Positions 1 to 8,146 of a stretch of 64,000 bases of DNA are shown in pieces. Numbering within the stretch: the first letter of the stretch is position 1; every line of letters begins with the position of its first letter. Under the pieces are notes generated by a model. The model searched no databases. It worked only from the letters and a program-made list of their open reading frames with translations, and was not told the DNA's origin. Both the position numbers and the translations under genes were made by a program. Origin of the DNA: Paraprevotella clara YIT 11840 (lineage in GTDB: Bacteria > Bacteroidota > Bacteroidia > Bacteroidales > Bacteroidaceae); contig NZ_JH376625.1 in NCBI RefSeq assembly GCF_000233955.1, positions 106,776 through 170,775 on the forward strand. Direction: 5' to 3'.

Positions 1-1192
1 TGTCGCCGATGTCGTTATGGCCGAACTGTATCAACACGAAGTCGCCCGGTTGAAGGGCGTTGTAGACACGTTCCCAACGGTTTTCTTCCAGATAAGTGCG
101 CGTGCTCCGTCCGGCTTTGGCTTCGTTCGCCACAGTGATTTTGTCCGTGTCGAAGATGGTTCCCGCCTGACTGCCCCAACCCCACATGCCGTCCGGGGCT
201 TTGTCCTCGTTCTTTACGGTGGAATCTCCCGTGATGAAGACCACGGGTTTGCCTTTTTCGCGTTTCACTTGCGCGGCGGGCGGTTCGAGGTTCGTCAGGC
301 AAGCCTGCAAGGCTTTCAGCGCGGGGTGCGTGGAAGCGGCCAGTCCTTCGGCGGCCGAACGGGCGTTCAGGCGTGCGCCGAACGCACTGGTGTGGATGCG
401 GTCCCGATAGAAGTGGTAATCCACCTTCCATGCCGAGAACCGGTCGTATTTCGAGGCCGATATTTCGTTCAGGTCTACGAAGGGTATGCCTTGCTCTTCG
501 GCCACTTGCCGCGCCCAAAGCCCGAAGGTTTCGTCCACGCGTGCGATGTGTCCGGGGCGTTTCGTGTCCCATGCGTTGCGGGGCGTGAGCGAGAGCAGGA
601 TGGGGTGTGCGCCCAAAGCCTTGCATTCACGGACGAAACGGCGCAGGTATTCGCCGTAGCTGTAGACGATTTCCTCCTCACCCGTCTCCTTGATGGTCAC
701 ACAGAGCGAGTCCGTGGGACTGATACCGCGTATGGAAGCCCGTGCGCGGCCGCTGTCGAAGGGACCATTGTCGTTGTGCCCCAGTTCGATGATGACGTAG
801 TCTCCCTTGCGGATACCTTTCTTCACGTCCGGCCAAAGTTTGCGGTAGAATGTGCGGCTGCTCGTGCCGCCCAAGGCATGGTTTTCCACGGTCAGCCTGT
901 CCGCGTCGAAATATTCGTGGGCGAAATACCCCCAGCCCCATTGGCCGTTGTCGCCGTTGCCTTTCGTGCCGGTACGCATCGTGGAGTTGCCCACGAGGAA
1001 GAGCACGGGGTGGTTGCCCTTTCGCGACGAACCGGGCACGGGGCGTGCCGTGTTGGCTTTTTCCAAGCTGTCGAGTGTGAGGTCCGTGACGTGGTTCACG
1101 TCCTCCATCGGGCGGAAGTCTTTGGGGTTTTGGGCGGTGGAACATAATCCGCATCCTATTAAAAGGGCGGAAAGCATACAGGTCTTCTTCAT
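1..1192 (-). CDS. Rhamnogalacturonan acetylesterase-like protein with two SGNH domains (3' end beyond window)
   Basis: The reverse strand is open from an ATG at 1192 to the window edge, giving 397 codons without a stop. A signal peptide begins MKKTCMLSALLIGCGLC; cleavage after STA is likely, and LIGC is a possible early lipobox. Domain 1 has the SGNH/GDSL blocks: GNST with Ser70 as presumed nucleophile, ELGHND near 136-141, and the Asp-His block RDRIHTSAFG. A second copy follows with FITGDSTVK and QFGHND before the cut. Family CE12 enzymes remove acetyl groups from rhamnogalacturonan, in keeping with the PL11 lyase at the other end of the window. A -7 box lies 27 bases upstream. The assignment to CE12 is from motif memory; the last catalytic block of domain 2 is not visible. 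Confidence 0.85.
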   Translation of the reverse strand, partial: MKKTCMLSALLIGCGLCSTAQNPKDFRPMEDVNHVTDLTLDSLEKANTARPVPGSSRKGNHPVLFLVGNSTMRTGTKGNGDNGQWGWGYFAHEYFDADRLTVENHALGGTSSRTFYRKLWPDVKKGIRKGDYVIIELGHNDNGPFDSGRARASIRGISPTDSLCVTIKETGEEEIVYSYGEYLRRFVRECKALGAHPILLSLTPRNAWDTKRPGHIARVDETFGLWARQVAEEQGIPFVDLNEISASKYDRFSAWKVDYHFYRDRIHTSAFGARLNARSAAEGLAASTHPALKALQACLTNLEPPAAQVKREKGKPVVFITGDSTVKNEDKAPDGMWGWGSQAGTIFDTDKITVANEAKAGRSTRTYLEENRWERVYNALQPGDFVLIQFGHNDIGD

Positions 1193-1218
1193 GTCAGTCA
1201 GTATTTCGATTGGTGTCG

Positions 1219-1226
1219 CAAAGATA
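1219..1226 (-). promoter_or_regulatory. Bacteroidetes -7 box (TATCTTTG) for the acetylesterase gene
   Basis: Reverse-strand TATCTTTG matches TAnnTTTG and sits 26 bases before the ATG at 1192. No convincing -33 TTTG was found. Confidence 0.55.
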
Positions 1227-1354
1227 ATGTTTTGGACCGGATTCCAGCTCTTTCGATAGAGAAAAACTCTTGTTCCGAGAGTGAATCGTCTTGCAAATTA
1301 CGGTCTGAATGCCTTTTTATGCTTTTTTTCCTTGGGCACTTGACGTAAAATAAG

Positions 1355-1362
1355 TACATTTG
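1355..1362 (+). promoter_or_regulatory. Bacteroidetes -7 box (TACATTTG) for the etf operon
   Basis: TACATTTG matches TAnnTTTG and lies about 65 bases upstream of etfB. A partial -33 element (TTGG, 1332-1335) lies about 20 bases further up. Confidence 0.6.
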
Positions 1363-1427
1363 CGAGATATGTTTTGCCATGAAAAGGAAACAAGTCTTAA
1401 TCTATACGACAAAATAACTAAAGAACT

Positions 1428-2300
1428 ATGAGTTTAAACATCATTGTACTTGCCAAGCAAGTTCCCGACACCCGAAATGTCGGGCCGGATGCCATGACAC
1501 CGGAAGGTACGGTAAACCGTTCTGCTTTGCCGGCCATTTTCAATCCCGAGGACTTGAATGCGCTGGAACAGGCTTTGAGGCTGAAAGATGCGAATCCGGG
1601 TTCTACCGTGACCGTCATCACTATGGGGCCTCCCCGTGCAGCCGAAGTGATTCGCGAGAGTTTATACCGTGGGGCCGATGGGGGCTATTTGTTGACCGAC
1701 CGCGCTTTTGCAGGTGCCGACACATTGGCCACCAGTTATGCGCTGGCTGCTACTATTCAGAAATTGGGCATGCCCGATGTGATTTTGGGTGGTCGTCAGG
1801 CCATCGACGGCGATACTGCACAGGTAGGGCCGCAAGTGGCGCAGAAATTGGGCTTGCCTCAGGTGACCTATGTGGAAGAAATCCTGAAGTGCGCCGACGG
1901 GAAAATGACGGTGAAGCGTCATATCGACGGCGGTGTGGAGACTGTGGAAGCTCCGTTGCCCCTCGTGCTGACGGTGAACGGTAGCGCGGCTCCTTGCCGT
2001 CCGCGCAACGCCAAGCTGGTGATGAAATACAAGCGCGCCATGGTGCCGATGGAGAAGCCAGCGGAAGGGTTGGCCTATGCCGAAGAGTACGAAAAGAGAC
2101 CTTACCTGACTTTGGGACAGTTGAGTACGGCCGATGTGGATGCCGACTTGAAGCAGTGCGGCCTGAGCGGTTCGCCCACCAAGGTGAAGGCCGTGCAGAA
2201 CATCGTGTTCAAGGCCAAGGAGAGCAAGGTGCTGACGGCTTCCGATGCCGACGTAGAGGGATTGATACAGGAATTATTGGCTAACCATACAATCGGATAA
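1428..2300 (+). CDS. etfB: Electron transfer flavoprotein beta subunit
   Basis: 290 residues, the usual length for EtfB. It opens with the family N-terminus MSLNIIVLAKQVPDT and carries VILGGRQAIDGDTAQ near residue 120, part of the nucleotide-binding fold. EtfB binds AMP or FAD and, with EtfA, passes electrons from acyl-CoA dehydrogenases to a downstream acceptor in the cytoplasm. It is the first gene of a tight operon: etfA begins two bases after its stop and an acyl-CoA dehydrogenase follows. Whether this pair bifurcates electrons or only transfers them cannot be told from sequence inspection. Confidence 0.95.
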   Translation: MSLNIIVLAKQVPDTRNVGPDAMTPEGTVNRSALPAIFNPEDLNALEQALRLKDANPGSTVTVITMGPPRAAEVIRESLYRGADGGYLLTDRAFAGADTLATSYALAATIQKLGMPDVILGGRQAIDGDTAQVGPQVAQKLGLPQVTYVEEILKCADGKMTVKRHIDGGVETVEAPLPLVLTVNGSAAPCRPRNAKLVMKYKRAMVPMEKPAEGLAYAEEYEKRPYLTLGQLSTADVDADLKQCGLSGSPTKVKAVQNIVFKAKESKVLTASDADVEGLIQELLANHTIG

Positions 2301-2302
2301 AG

Positions 2303-3325
2303 ATGAACAACGTATTTGTATATTGCGAGCTTGAAGGCACCACGGTGGCCGAAGTAAGCCAGGAATTATTGACCAAAGGCCGTAAGTTAGCCAATACGCT
2401 CGGCGTGCAGCTCGAAGCTGTGGCCGCCGGGTCGGGCATTACGGGAAAGATAGAACCGCAGATATTGCCATACGGCGTAGATAAATTGCATATCTTCGAC
2501 GCTCCGGGGCTGGCTCCCTACACGTCGTTGCCGCATACGGCCGTGTTGGTGAACCTGTTTAAGGAGGAGCAACCGCAAATCTGCCTGATGGGGGCCGATG
2601 TCGTGGGGCGTGATTTGGGTCCGCGTGTGTCGTCCGCCCTTCATTCCGGGTTGACGGCGGACTGTACCTCATTGGAAATCGGTTCCCATGAGGATAAGAA
2701 AGCCGGAAAGAAGTATGAGAACCTGCTTTATCAGATTCGTCCGGCGTTCGGCGGTAACATCGTGGCTACGATTGTGAATCCTGAGAACCGTCCGCAGATG
2801 GCTACGGTGCGCAGCGGCGTGATGAAGGCGGAAGTGCTCGATCCTAATTATAAAGGAGAAGTCATTGTACACGATGTGGCCAAGTATGTACCGGAAACGG
2901 AATACGTGGTGAAGGTCATCGACCGCCATGTGGAGAAAGCTAAAAATAACCTGAAAGGTGCGGCCATCGTCATTGCCGGAGGTTACGGCATGGGCAGCAA
3001 GGAAGGCTTCGGCATGCTCTACGAATTGGCACACGAGCTTCATGCCGAAGTAGGTGGAAGCCGTGCGGCAGTGGATGCCGGGTTCTGCGACCACGACCTG
3101 CAAATCGGCCAGACCGGCGTGACGGTACGCCCGAAAGTGTATATCGCTTGCGGTATCTCCGGGGCTATCCAACACATTGCGGGCATGAAGGAAAGCGGTA
3201 TCATCATTTCCGTGAACAGCGATCCGAACGCTCCGATCAATGCCATTGCCGACTATGTCATTAACGGTACGGTGGAGGAAGTCGTGCCGAAGCTCATCAA
3301 GTATTACAAACAAAACAGCAAGTAA
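2303..3325 (+). CDS. etfA: Electron transfer flavoprotein alpha subunit
   Basis: 340 residues. The C-terminal FAD-binding half is clear: IVIAGGYGMGSKEGF near 225-240, GGSRAAVDAGF, then QIGQTGVTVRPKVYIACGIS and HIAGMKESG, all EtfA landmarks. It forms a heterodimer with EtfB and holds the redox-active flavin. The start two bases after the etfB stop and the dehydrogenase five bases after its own stop imply co-translation of the three as one electron-transfer module. Confidence 0.95.
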   Translation: MNNVFVYCELEGTTVAEVSQELLTKGRKLANTLGVQLEAVAAGSGITGKIEPQILPYGVDKLHIFDAPGLAPYTSLPHTAVLVNLFKEEQPQICLMGADVVGRDLGPRVSSALHSGLTADCTSLEIGSHEDKKAGKKYENLLYQIRPAFGGNIVATIVNPENRPQMATVRSGVMKAEVLDPNYKGEVIVHDVAKYVPETEYVVKVIDRHVEKAKNNLKGAAIVIAGGYGMGSKEGFGMLYELAHELHAEVGGSRAAVDAGFCDHDLQIGQTGVTVRPKVYIACGISGAIQHIAGMKESGIIISVNSDPNAPINAIADYVINGTVEEVVPKLIKYYKQNSK

Positions 3326-3330
3326 ACAAC

Positions 3331-5061
3331 ATGGCTAATTACTATTCAGATATACCGGAACTCAAGTATCACTTAGAGAATCCGATGATGAAGCGCATTG
3401 TGGAATTGAAAGAGCGCGACTTCAGGGACAAGGACGAATTTGATTATGCGCCGGTGGACTATGCCGACGCGATGGATTCGTATAATAAGGTGTTGGACAT
3501 CGTAGGCGACATCACGGCCAATGTGATTGCCCCGAATGCCGAAGGTGTGGACGAAGAAGGCCCGCACTGCCACGACGGCCGTGTGGATTACGCCCGTGGG
3601 ACGGTGGAGAACCTGGACGCCATGGTCAAGGCCGGTATGAACGGCATGACGATGCCGCGCAAGTACAACGGGTTGAACTTCCCTATTACGCCGTACACGA
3701 TGTGTGCCGAGGTGGTGGCTGCCGCCGATGCCGGTTTCGGAAACATCTGGTCGTTGCAGGACTGTATCGAAACGTTGTATGAATTTGGCGACGAAGACCA
3801 GCACAGCCGCTTCATCCCGCGTGTATGTGCCGGGGAAACGATGTCGATGGACCTGACCGAACCGGATGCCGGTTCCGACTTGCAGAGCGTCATGCTGAAG
3901 GCCACCTTCGACGAGGAGAATAACTGTTGGAGGCTGAACGGCGTGAAGCGTTTCATCACGAACGGTGACGCCGACATCCATTTAGTGTTGGCGCGTTCGG
4001 AAGAAGGTACGAGGGACGGCCGCGGTCTTTCCATGTTCATTTACGACAAGCGCGACGGCGGAGTGGACGTGCGCCGCATCGAGAACAAAATGGGTATCCA
4101 CGGTTCGCCGACTTGCGAACTGGTGTATAAGAATGCGAAGGCTGAGTTATGCGGAAGCCGCAAGTTGGGTTTGATAAAGTATGTCATGGCATTGATGAAC
4201 GGTGCACGCCTCGGCATCGCCGCACAGTCGGTAGGGTTGAGTCAGGCGGCCTACAACGAGGCTTTGGCATACGCGAAAGACCGTGAACAGTTCGGTAAGG
4301 CCATCATCAACTTCCCGGCCGTATATGACATGCTGGCCACGATGAAAGCCAAGTTGGACGCAGGTCGCGCGTTGTTGTACCAGACTTCGCGTTATGTGGA
4401 TATTTACAAGGCATTGGACGACATAGCCCGCGAACGCAAGCTGACGCCGGAAGAGCGTGCCGAACAGAAGAAGTATGCCAAACTGGCCGACAGTTTTACG
4501 CCATTGGCCAAGGGTATGAATTCGGAATACGCCAACCAGAATGCTTACGACGGTATCCAGGTGCACGGAGGTTCCGGTTTCATGTTGGAATATGCTTGTC
4601 AGCGCATTTACCGCGACGCTCGTATCACTTCTATTTACGAGGGTACGACCCAGTTGCAGACTGTGGCGGCCATCCGTTACGTGACGAACGGGGCATACAT
4701 CGCCACCATCCGTGATTTCGAGCAGCAGCCCGTGCTTCCGGAATATGAGAGCTACATGAACCGCGTGAAGGAGATGGCCAACAAGTTCGACGCTTGTACG
4801 AACGCCGTGAAAGAAGCCAACAATCAGGAACTGCACGATTTCGTGGCCCGTCGTTTGATGGAGATGGCAGCCGACACCATCATGTGTCATTTGCTGATGC
4901 AGGATGCCACCAACCGTCCCGATTTGTTTGCCAAGAGCCTGAACGTGTATGTGAACTATGCCGAGGCCGAGGTGGAGAAGCATTTCAACTTTATCCGCAA
5001 GTTCACGGCAGAACAACTGGACAGCTACCGCCAGATGGCTGTGGAAACGTCGGCTGAATAA
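3331..5061 (+). CDS. Acyl-CoA dehydrogenase with C-terminal extension
   Basis: 576 residues, longer than the roughly 380 of the core family, so a C-terminal domain of about 120 residues is added, as in the acyl-CoA dehydrogenase subfamily with an acetyl-CoA-dehydrogenase-like C-terminus. Core marks: SMDLTEPDAGSD in the flavin site, KMGIHGSPTCELVY, AKDREQFGKAI, the GIQVHGGSGFM loop and SIYEGTT, where Glu437 is the expected catalytic base. FAD-dependent oxidation of an acyl-CoA with electrons to the adjacent EtfAB is the expected role. The substrate cannot be read from the sequence; no other beta-oxidation gene is in the window. Confidence 0.92.
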   Translation: MANYYSDIPELKYHLENPMMKRIVELKERDFRDKDEFDYAPVDYADAMDSYNKVLDIVGDITANVIAPNAEGVDEEGPHCHDGRVDYARGTVENLDAMVKAGMNGMTMPRKYNGLNFPITPYTMCAEVVAAADAGFGNIWSLQDCIETLYEFGDEDQHSRFIPRVCAGETMSMDLTEPDAGSDLQSVMLKATFDEENNCWRLNGVKRFITNGDADIHLVLARSEEGTRDGRGLSMFIYDKRDGGVDVRRIENKMGIHGSPTCELVYKNAKAELCGSRKLGLIKYVMALMNGARLGIAAQSVGLSQAAYNEALAYAKDREQFGKAIINFPAVYDMLATMKAKLDAGRALLYQTSRYVDIYKALDDIARERKLTPEERAEQKKYAKLADSFTPLAKGMNSEYANQNAYDGIQVHGGSGFMLEYACQRIYRDARITSIYEGTTQLQTVAAIRYVTNGAYIATIRDFEQQPVLPEYESYMNRVKEMANKFDACTNAVKEANNQELHDFVARRLMEMAADTIMCHLLMQDATNRPDLFAKSLNVYVNYAEAEVEKHFNFIRKFTAEQLDSYRQMAVETSAE

Positions 5062-5087
5062 TCCGGTACGATATATGATCATCATGA

Positions 5088-5130
5088 AGAGGAATACTTT
5101 CTGTGTAAAAAAGAAGTATTCCTCTTTTTG
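5088..5130 (+). terminator. Rho-independent terminator after the etf-acyl-CoA dehydrogenase operon
   Basis: Perfect 12-base arms (AGAGGAATACTT at 5088-5099 and its complement at 5114-5125) are followed by TTTTG. Confidence 0.85.
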
Positions 5131-5223
5131 TTAAAAATGGCTGTATCACAGGATGATTGTGGCTTTTTTTATAATTTTACACCCAAATAAATCAAGTTGG
5201 TTTGCCAGTAGGAAAAACAAAGT

Positions 5224-8043
5224 ATGTCGGTTTGGAAGTGGGATAAGATATTTTTCCGGAGAAAAAAAGTGCATTCAGAGGGTGAAGAATGTACTGAAAG
5301 CAAGCGCTTGGAGGATTTCGAGAGGCAAATCGGACTTTTACTGCATAGCGACCGTTTCATAGCCCGAAGCGATTACCGTTCCATTCACGAAAGATATGCG
5401 GAACTGCATGTCAGTCTTTCCAATTTGGAAAAGATGGGGATGTTGGACATGTATTGCGAAAAGAATCGTATAGACCCGAAGAAAATGGATAGATTCCTTT
5501 GCCTGTATGAAGACTTGGGCAGTAAGGAGGGTTCCAAGGTAGTTGAAGCGCACAATGACGAATTTGTTAAAAGGCATTTGGCCAAAGACAAACTTTATCT
5601 TGATACGATACTTCGTAAGGTGGACCCTAATGTGAAGCTGGATGAGGAACAGCGACGGGTCGTATTGTCCGATGAAGACTACACGTTGGTTGTGGCCGGG
5701 GCCGGAGCCGGGAAGACAACGACCATGGCTGCGAAGGTGAAATACCTTGTGGAAAAAAGAGGGGTGGAACCGGAACAGATATTGGTCATTTCATATACGA
5801 ATAAGGCGGTCGGGGAATTGCGCAGCAAAATCAATAAGGATCTGAAGATAGATTGTCCGGTGACGACTTTCCATAAGACGGGCTATGCCATACTGCGAAA
5901 GCGAGACACCGAAAGGAAGACGATCGTGGATGGTGGCTTTATGTGGCATGTGGTCAACAATTATTTAAAAGGGAACATATTGGAGTGTCCGGAACTGGTG
6001 GATAAGCTGATATTGTTCTTCGGAAGCTATTTCGACGCACCGTATGAGGGAGACAATCTCAATGATTTCTTCAACTACATATCCAAAGCCGACTTTTCCA
6101 CTTTGCGTGGCAATATGGATGAGTATGCAGAAAAGATTATAGACCAACGGACCGGCAAATGTGTCAGCATTGCCCACGAGACGTTAAGGTCGGTTCAGGA
6201 GGTCAGGATAGCGAATTTCCTGTTCATGAACGGCATCGACTACGTGTACGAGAAGATTTATCCTTATAATATGAGGTATACGTACAAACCCTATACTCCG
6301 GATTTTACGATTACCCAAGGAGATAAGACGGTGTATGTCGAACATTTCGGTATTACGGAAAATGGCTGGAACAGCAGATATACGGAAGAACAGTTGGCCC
6401 GGTATAAAAAGGAAATAGATGATAAAATCCGTTTGCACCGCAGACACCATACGGATTTGGTTTATACTTATTCCGAATACAACGACGGGCGCGATTACCT
6501 TGACCATTTGCAGGAAATGCTCGTAGCCCAAGGGATAGAGTTCCGTCCGAGAACTTCACGGGAAGTTTTCGACAAGTTGGTCAGCACGGAAGAGAACAAA
6601 TATATCATAAAGTTGGTCAAGCTGGTTTGCACGTTCTTGCATGGCTTTAAGACCAACGGTTTCACGATAGAGCATTTCCATCAGTTTCAAAGCAAGTCCT
6701 CCAATGAGAGAAACAAGTTGTTTCTATCCATCTGCGAGCGGTGTTACTTAGAATACTCCAAGCGTCTGAAAGAAAAGCAAGCGGTAGATTTTGAAGACAT
6801 GATAAACAGTTCGGCAAAAATGCTCCGCGAAAAGGAAATCCAGGGGGAGAGGTTGGGGTTCAAATATATCATAGTCGACGAGTATCAGGACATTTCCCGC
6901 CAGCGGTTTAATCTGACTTTGGAGCTGAGCAAACTCTGCGATGCAAAGATCGTGGCCGTGGGCGACGATTGGCAGTCCATTTATGCCTATGCAGGTTCGG
7001 ATATCACGTTGTTCACCCAATTCAAGGAATCCTTTGGGTACGGGTTGGAACTGGGTATTACCAAAACTTACCGGAACGCCCAGGAAGTAATCGACATAGC
7101 CGGTGGTTTCATACAGAAGAACACGGCGCAGATACGCAAAAGCCTGGTTTCGCCCAAACATATAACACGTCCGGTCGTGGTCGAAACCTATACGGAGAAC
7201 GTAGACCGGAGCAAATATGCCGGAAAGGGTGGGAAGTATTTCCTTGTGGGCGAAACGGTGGAGAGGATTGTCGGGCAGATATTGGAGGAGAATCCGGACG
7301 CATCGATATTGTTGCTGGGGCGTTACGGGTTCGACGCCTTTAACCTTTGCCGTTCGTCGGAGTTCACGTACGAGGAGAAGACGGGGAATGTGATTTCCAA
7401 GAAGTACCCGTTCGCGAAACTGGATTTTATGACCGTGCACCGCGCAAAAGGATTGGGATACGACCATGTCATTCTCATCAATGCCCGTAATGAGTTGTAC
7501 GGTTTTCCGTCGCAAGTGCAGGACGACCCGGTATTGAAGTATGTCGTGAGGGACGACCATTCGATGGAATATGCGGAAGAGCGTCGGCTTTTCTATGTGG
7601 CCTTGACACGGACCAAAAACCGTGTGTACATCGTTGTGCCGCAACAGCATCCGTCCGATTTCGTGAGGGAACTCGTGAAAGACTATCCCGGCGTGACAGT
7701 AAATGGAGAATTGGACGATTGCCGGGAGACGCGCACTGAAATGAAACGGTGTCCCGTCTGCGGTTATCCCATGCAGTTGAGGTACAAGAAGGCATACGGG
7801 TTGAAGTTGTGGATTTGTTCCAATGAACCGGAGATTTGCGATTTCATGACCAACAACCTGAAGGGCGGTGATTTGCCTATCCTGAAATGCGACTGTTGCA
7901 AGGACGGTTATTTGATAGTGAAAGAAGGATGGGGAGAACCGTTTTTGGGATGTACGAATTACAGGGCCGACCGGAGCGGATGCAACCGTGCGATTTCACG
8001 GGACAAGTATTTGAGGTCTGTAAAGCCGTTTTTTGATGAATGA
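5224..8043 (+). CDS. UvrD/Rep-type superfamily 1 helicase with internal nuclease-like segment and C-terminal zinc ribbons
   Basis: 939 residues. Walker A is VVAGAGAGKTTT (Lys164); motif II is DEYQD at 552-556; further UvrD motifs are VGDDWQSIYAYAGS, TVHRAKGLGYDHVI and RRLFYVALTRTKN. Between the 1A/1B halves lies a segment with YTPDFTI (Asp360) and VYVEHFG (Glu373), resembling a PD-(D/E)XK-type nuclease core. The C-terminus has CPVCGYPMQLRY and CDCCKDGYLIVKE, topoisomerase-style zinc ribbons. Probable role is ATP-driven 3'-5' unwinding in DNA repair or replication restart. The gene stands alone downstream of a terminator. The start at 5224 is the first in-frame ATG and has no strong ribosome site. 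Nuclease activity is inference. Confidence 0.85.
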   Translation: MSVWKWDKIFFRRKKVHSEGEECTESKRLEDFERQIGLLLHSDRFIARSDYRSIHERYAELHVSLSNLEKMGMLDMYCEKNRIDPKKMDRFLCLYEDLGSKEGSKVVEAHNDEFVKRHLAKDKLYLDTILRKVDPNVKLDEEQRRVVLSDEDYTLVVAGAGAGKTTTMAAKVKYLVEKRGVEPEQILVISYTNKAVGELRSKINKDLKIDCPVTTFHKTGYAILRKRDTERKTIVDGGFMWHVVNNYLKGNILECPELVDKLILFFGSYFDAPYEGDNLNDFFNYISKADFSTLRGNMDEYAEKIIDQRTGKCVSIAHETLRSVQEVRIANFLFMNGIDYVYEKIYPYNMRYTYKPYTPDFTITQGDKTVYVEHFGITENGWNSRYTEEQLARYKKEIDDKIRLHRRHHTDLVYTYSEYNDGRDYLDHLQEMLVAQGIEFRPRTSREVFDKLVSTEENKYIIKLVKLVCTFLHGFKTNGFTIEHFHQFQSKSSNERNKLFLSICERCYLEYSKRLKEKQAVDFEDMINSSAKMLREKEIQGERLGFKYIIVDEYQDISRQRFNLTLELSKLCDAKIVAVGDDWQSIYAYAGSDITLFTQFKESFGYGLELGITKTYRNAQEVIDIAGGFIQKNTAQIRKSLVSPKHITRPVVVETYTENVDRSKYAGKGGKYFLVGETVERIVGQILEENPDASILLLGRYGFDAFNLCRSSEFTYEEKTGNVISKKYPFAKLDFMTVHRAKGLGYDHVILINARNELYGFPSQVQDDPVLKYVVRDDHSMEYAEERRLFYVALTRTKNRVYIVVPQQHPSDFVRELVKDYPGVTVNGELDDCRETRTEMKRCPVCGYPMQLRYKKAYGLKLWICSNEPEICDFMTNNLKGGDLPILKCDCCKDGYLIVKEGWGEPFLGCTNYRADRSGCNRAISRDKYLRSVKPFFDE

Positions 8044-8146
8044 GATACTTTTCTTAACCGGTTTTTGAAAAAAACACGATTTTCTTGTCACAAAATTCCG
8101 AATCCTGCGTATTTATGTATGAAGGACTATTAAAAAGTGAAATACC

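Noticed and set aside
17..1147. Forward-strand open frame of 376 codons
   Set aside because: It is antisense to a reverse-strand frame with signal peptide and clear SGNH esterase motifs; its own translation resembles nothing and has no promoter.
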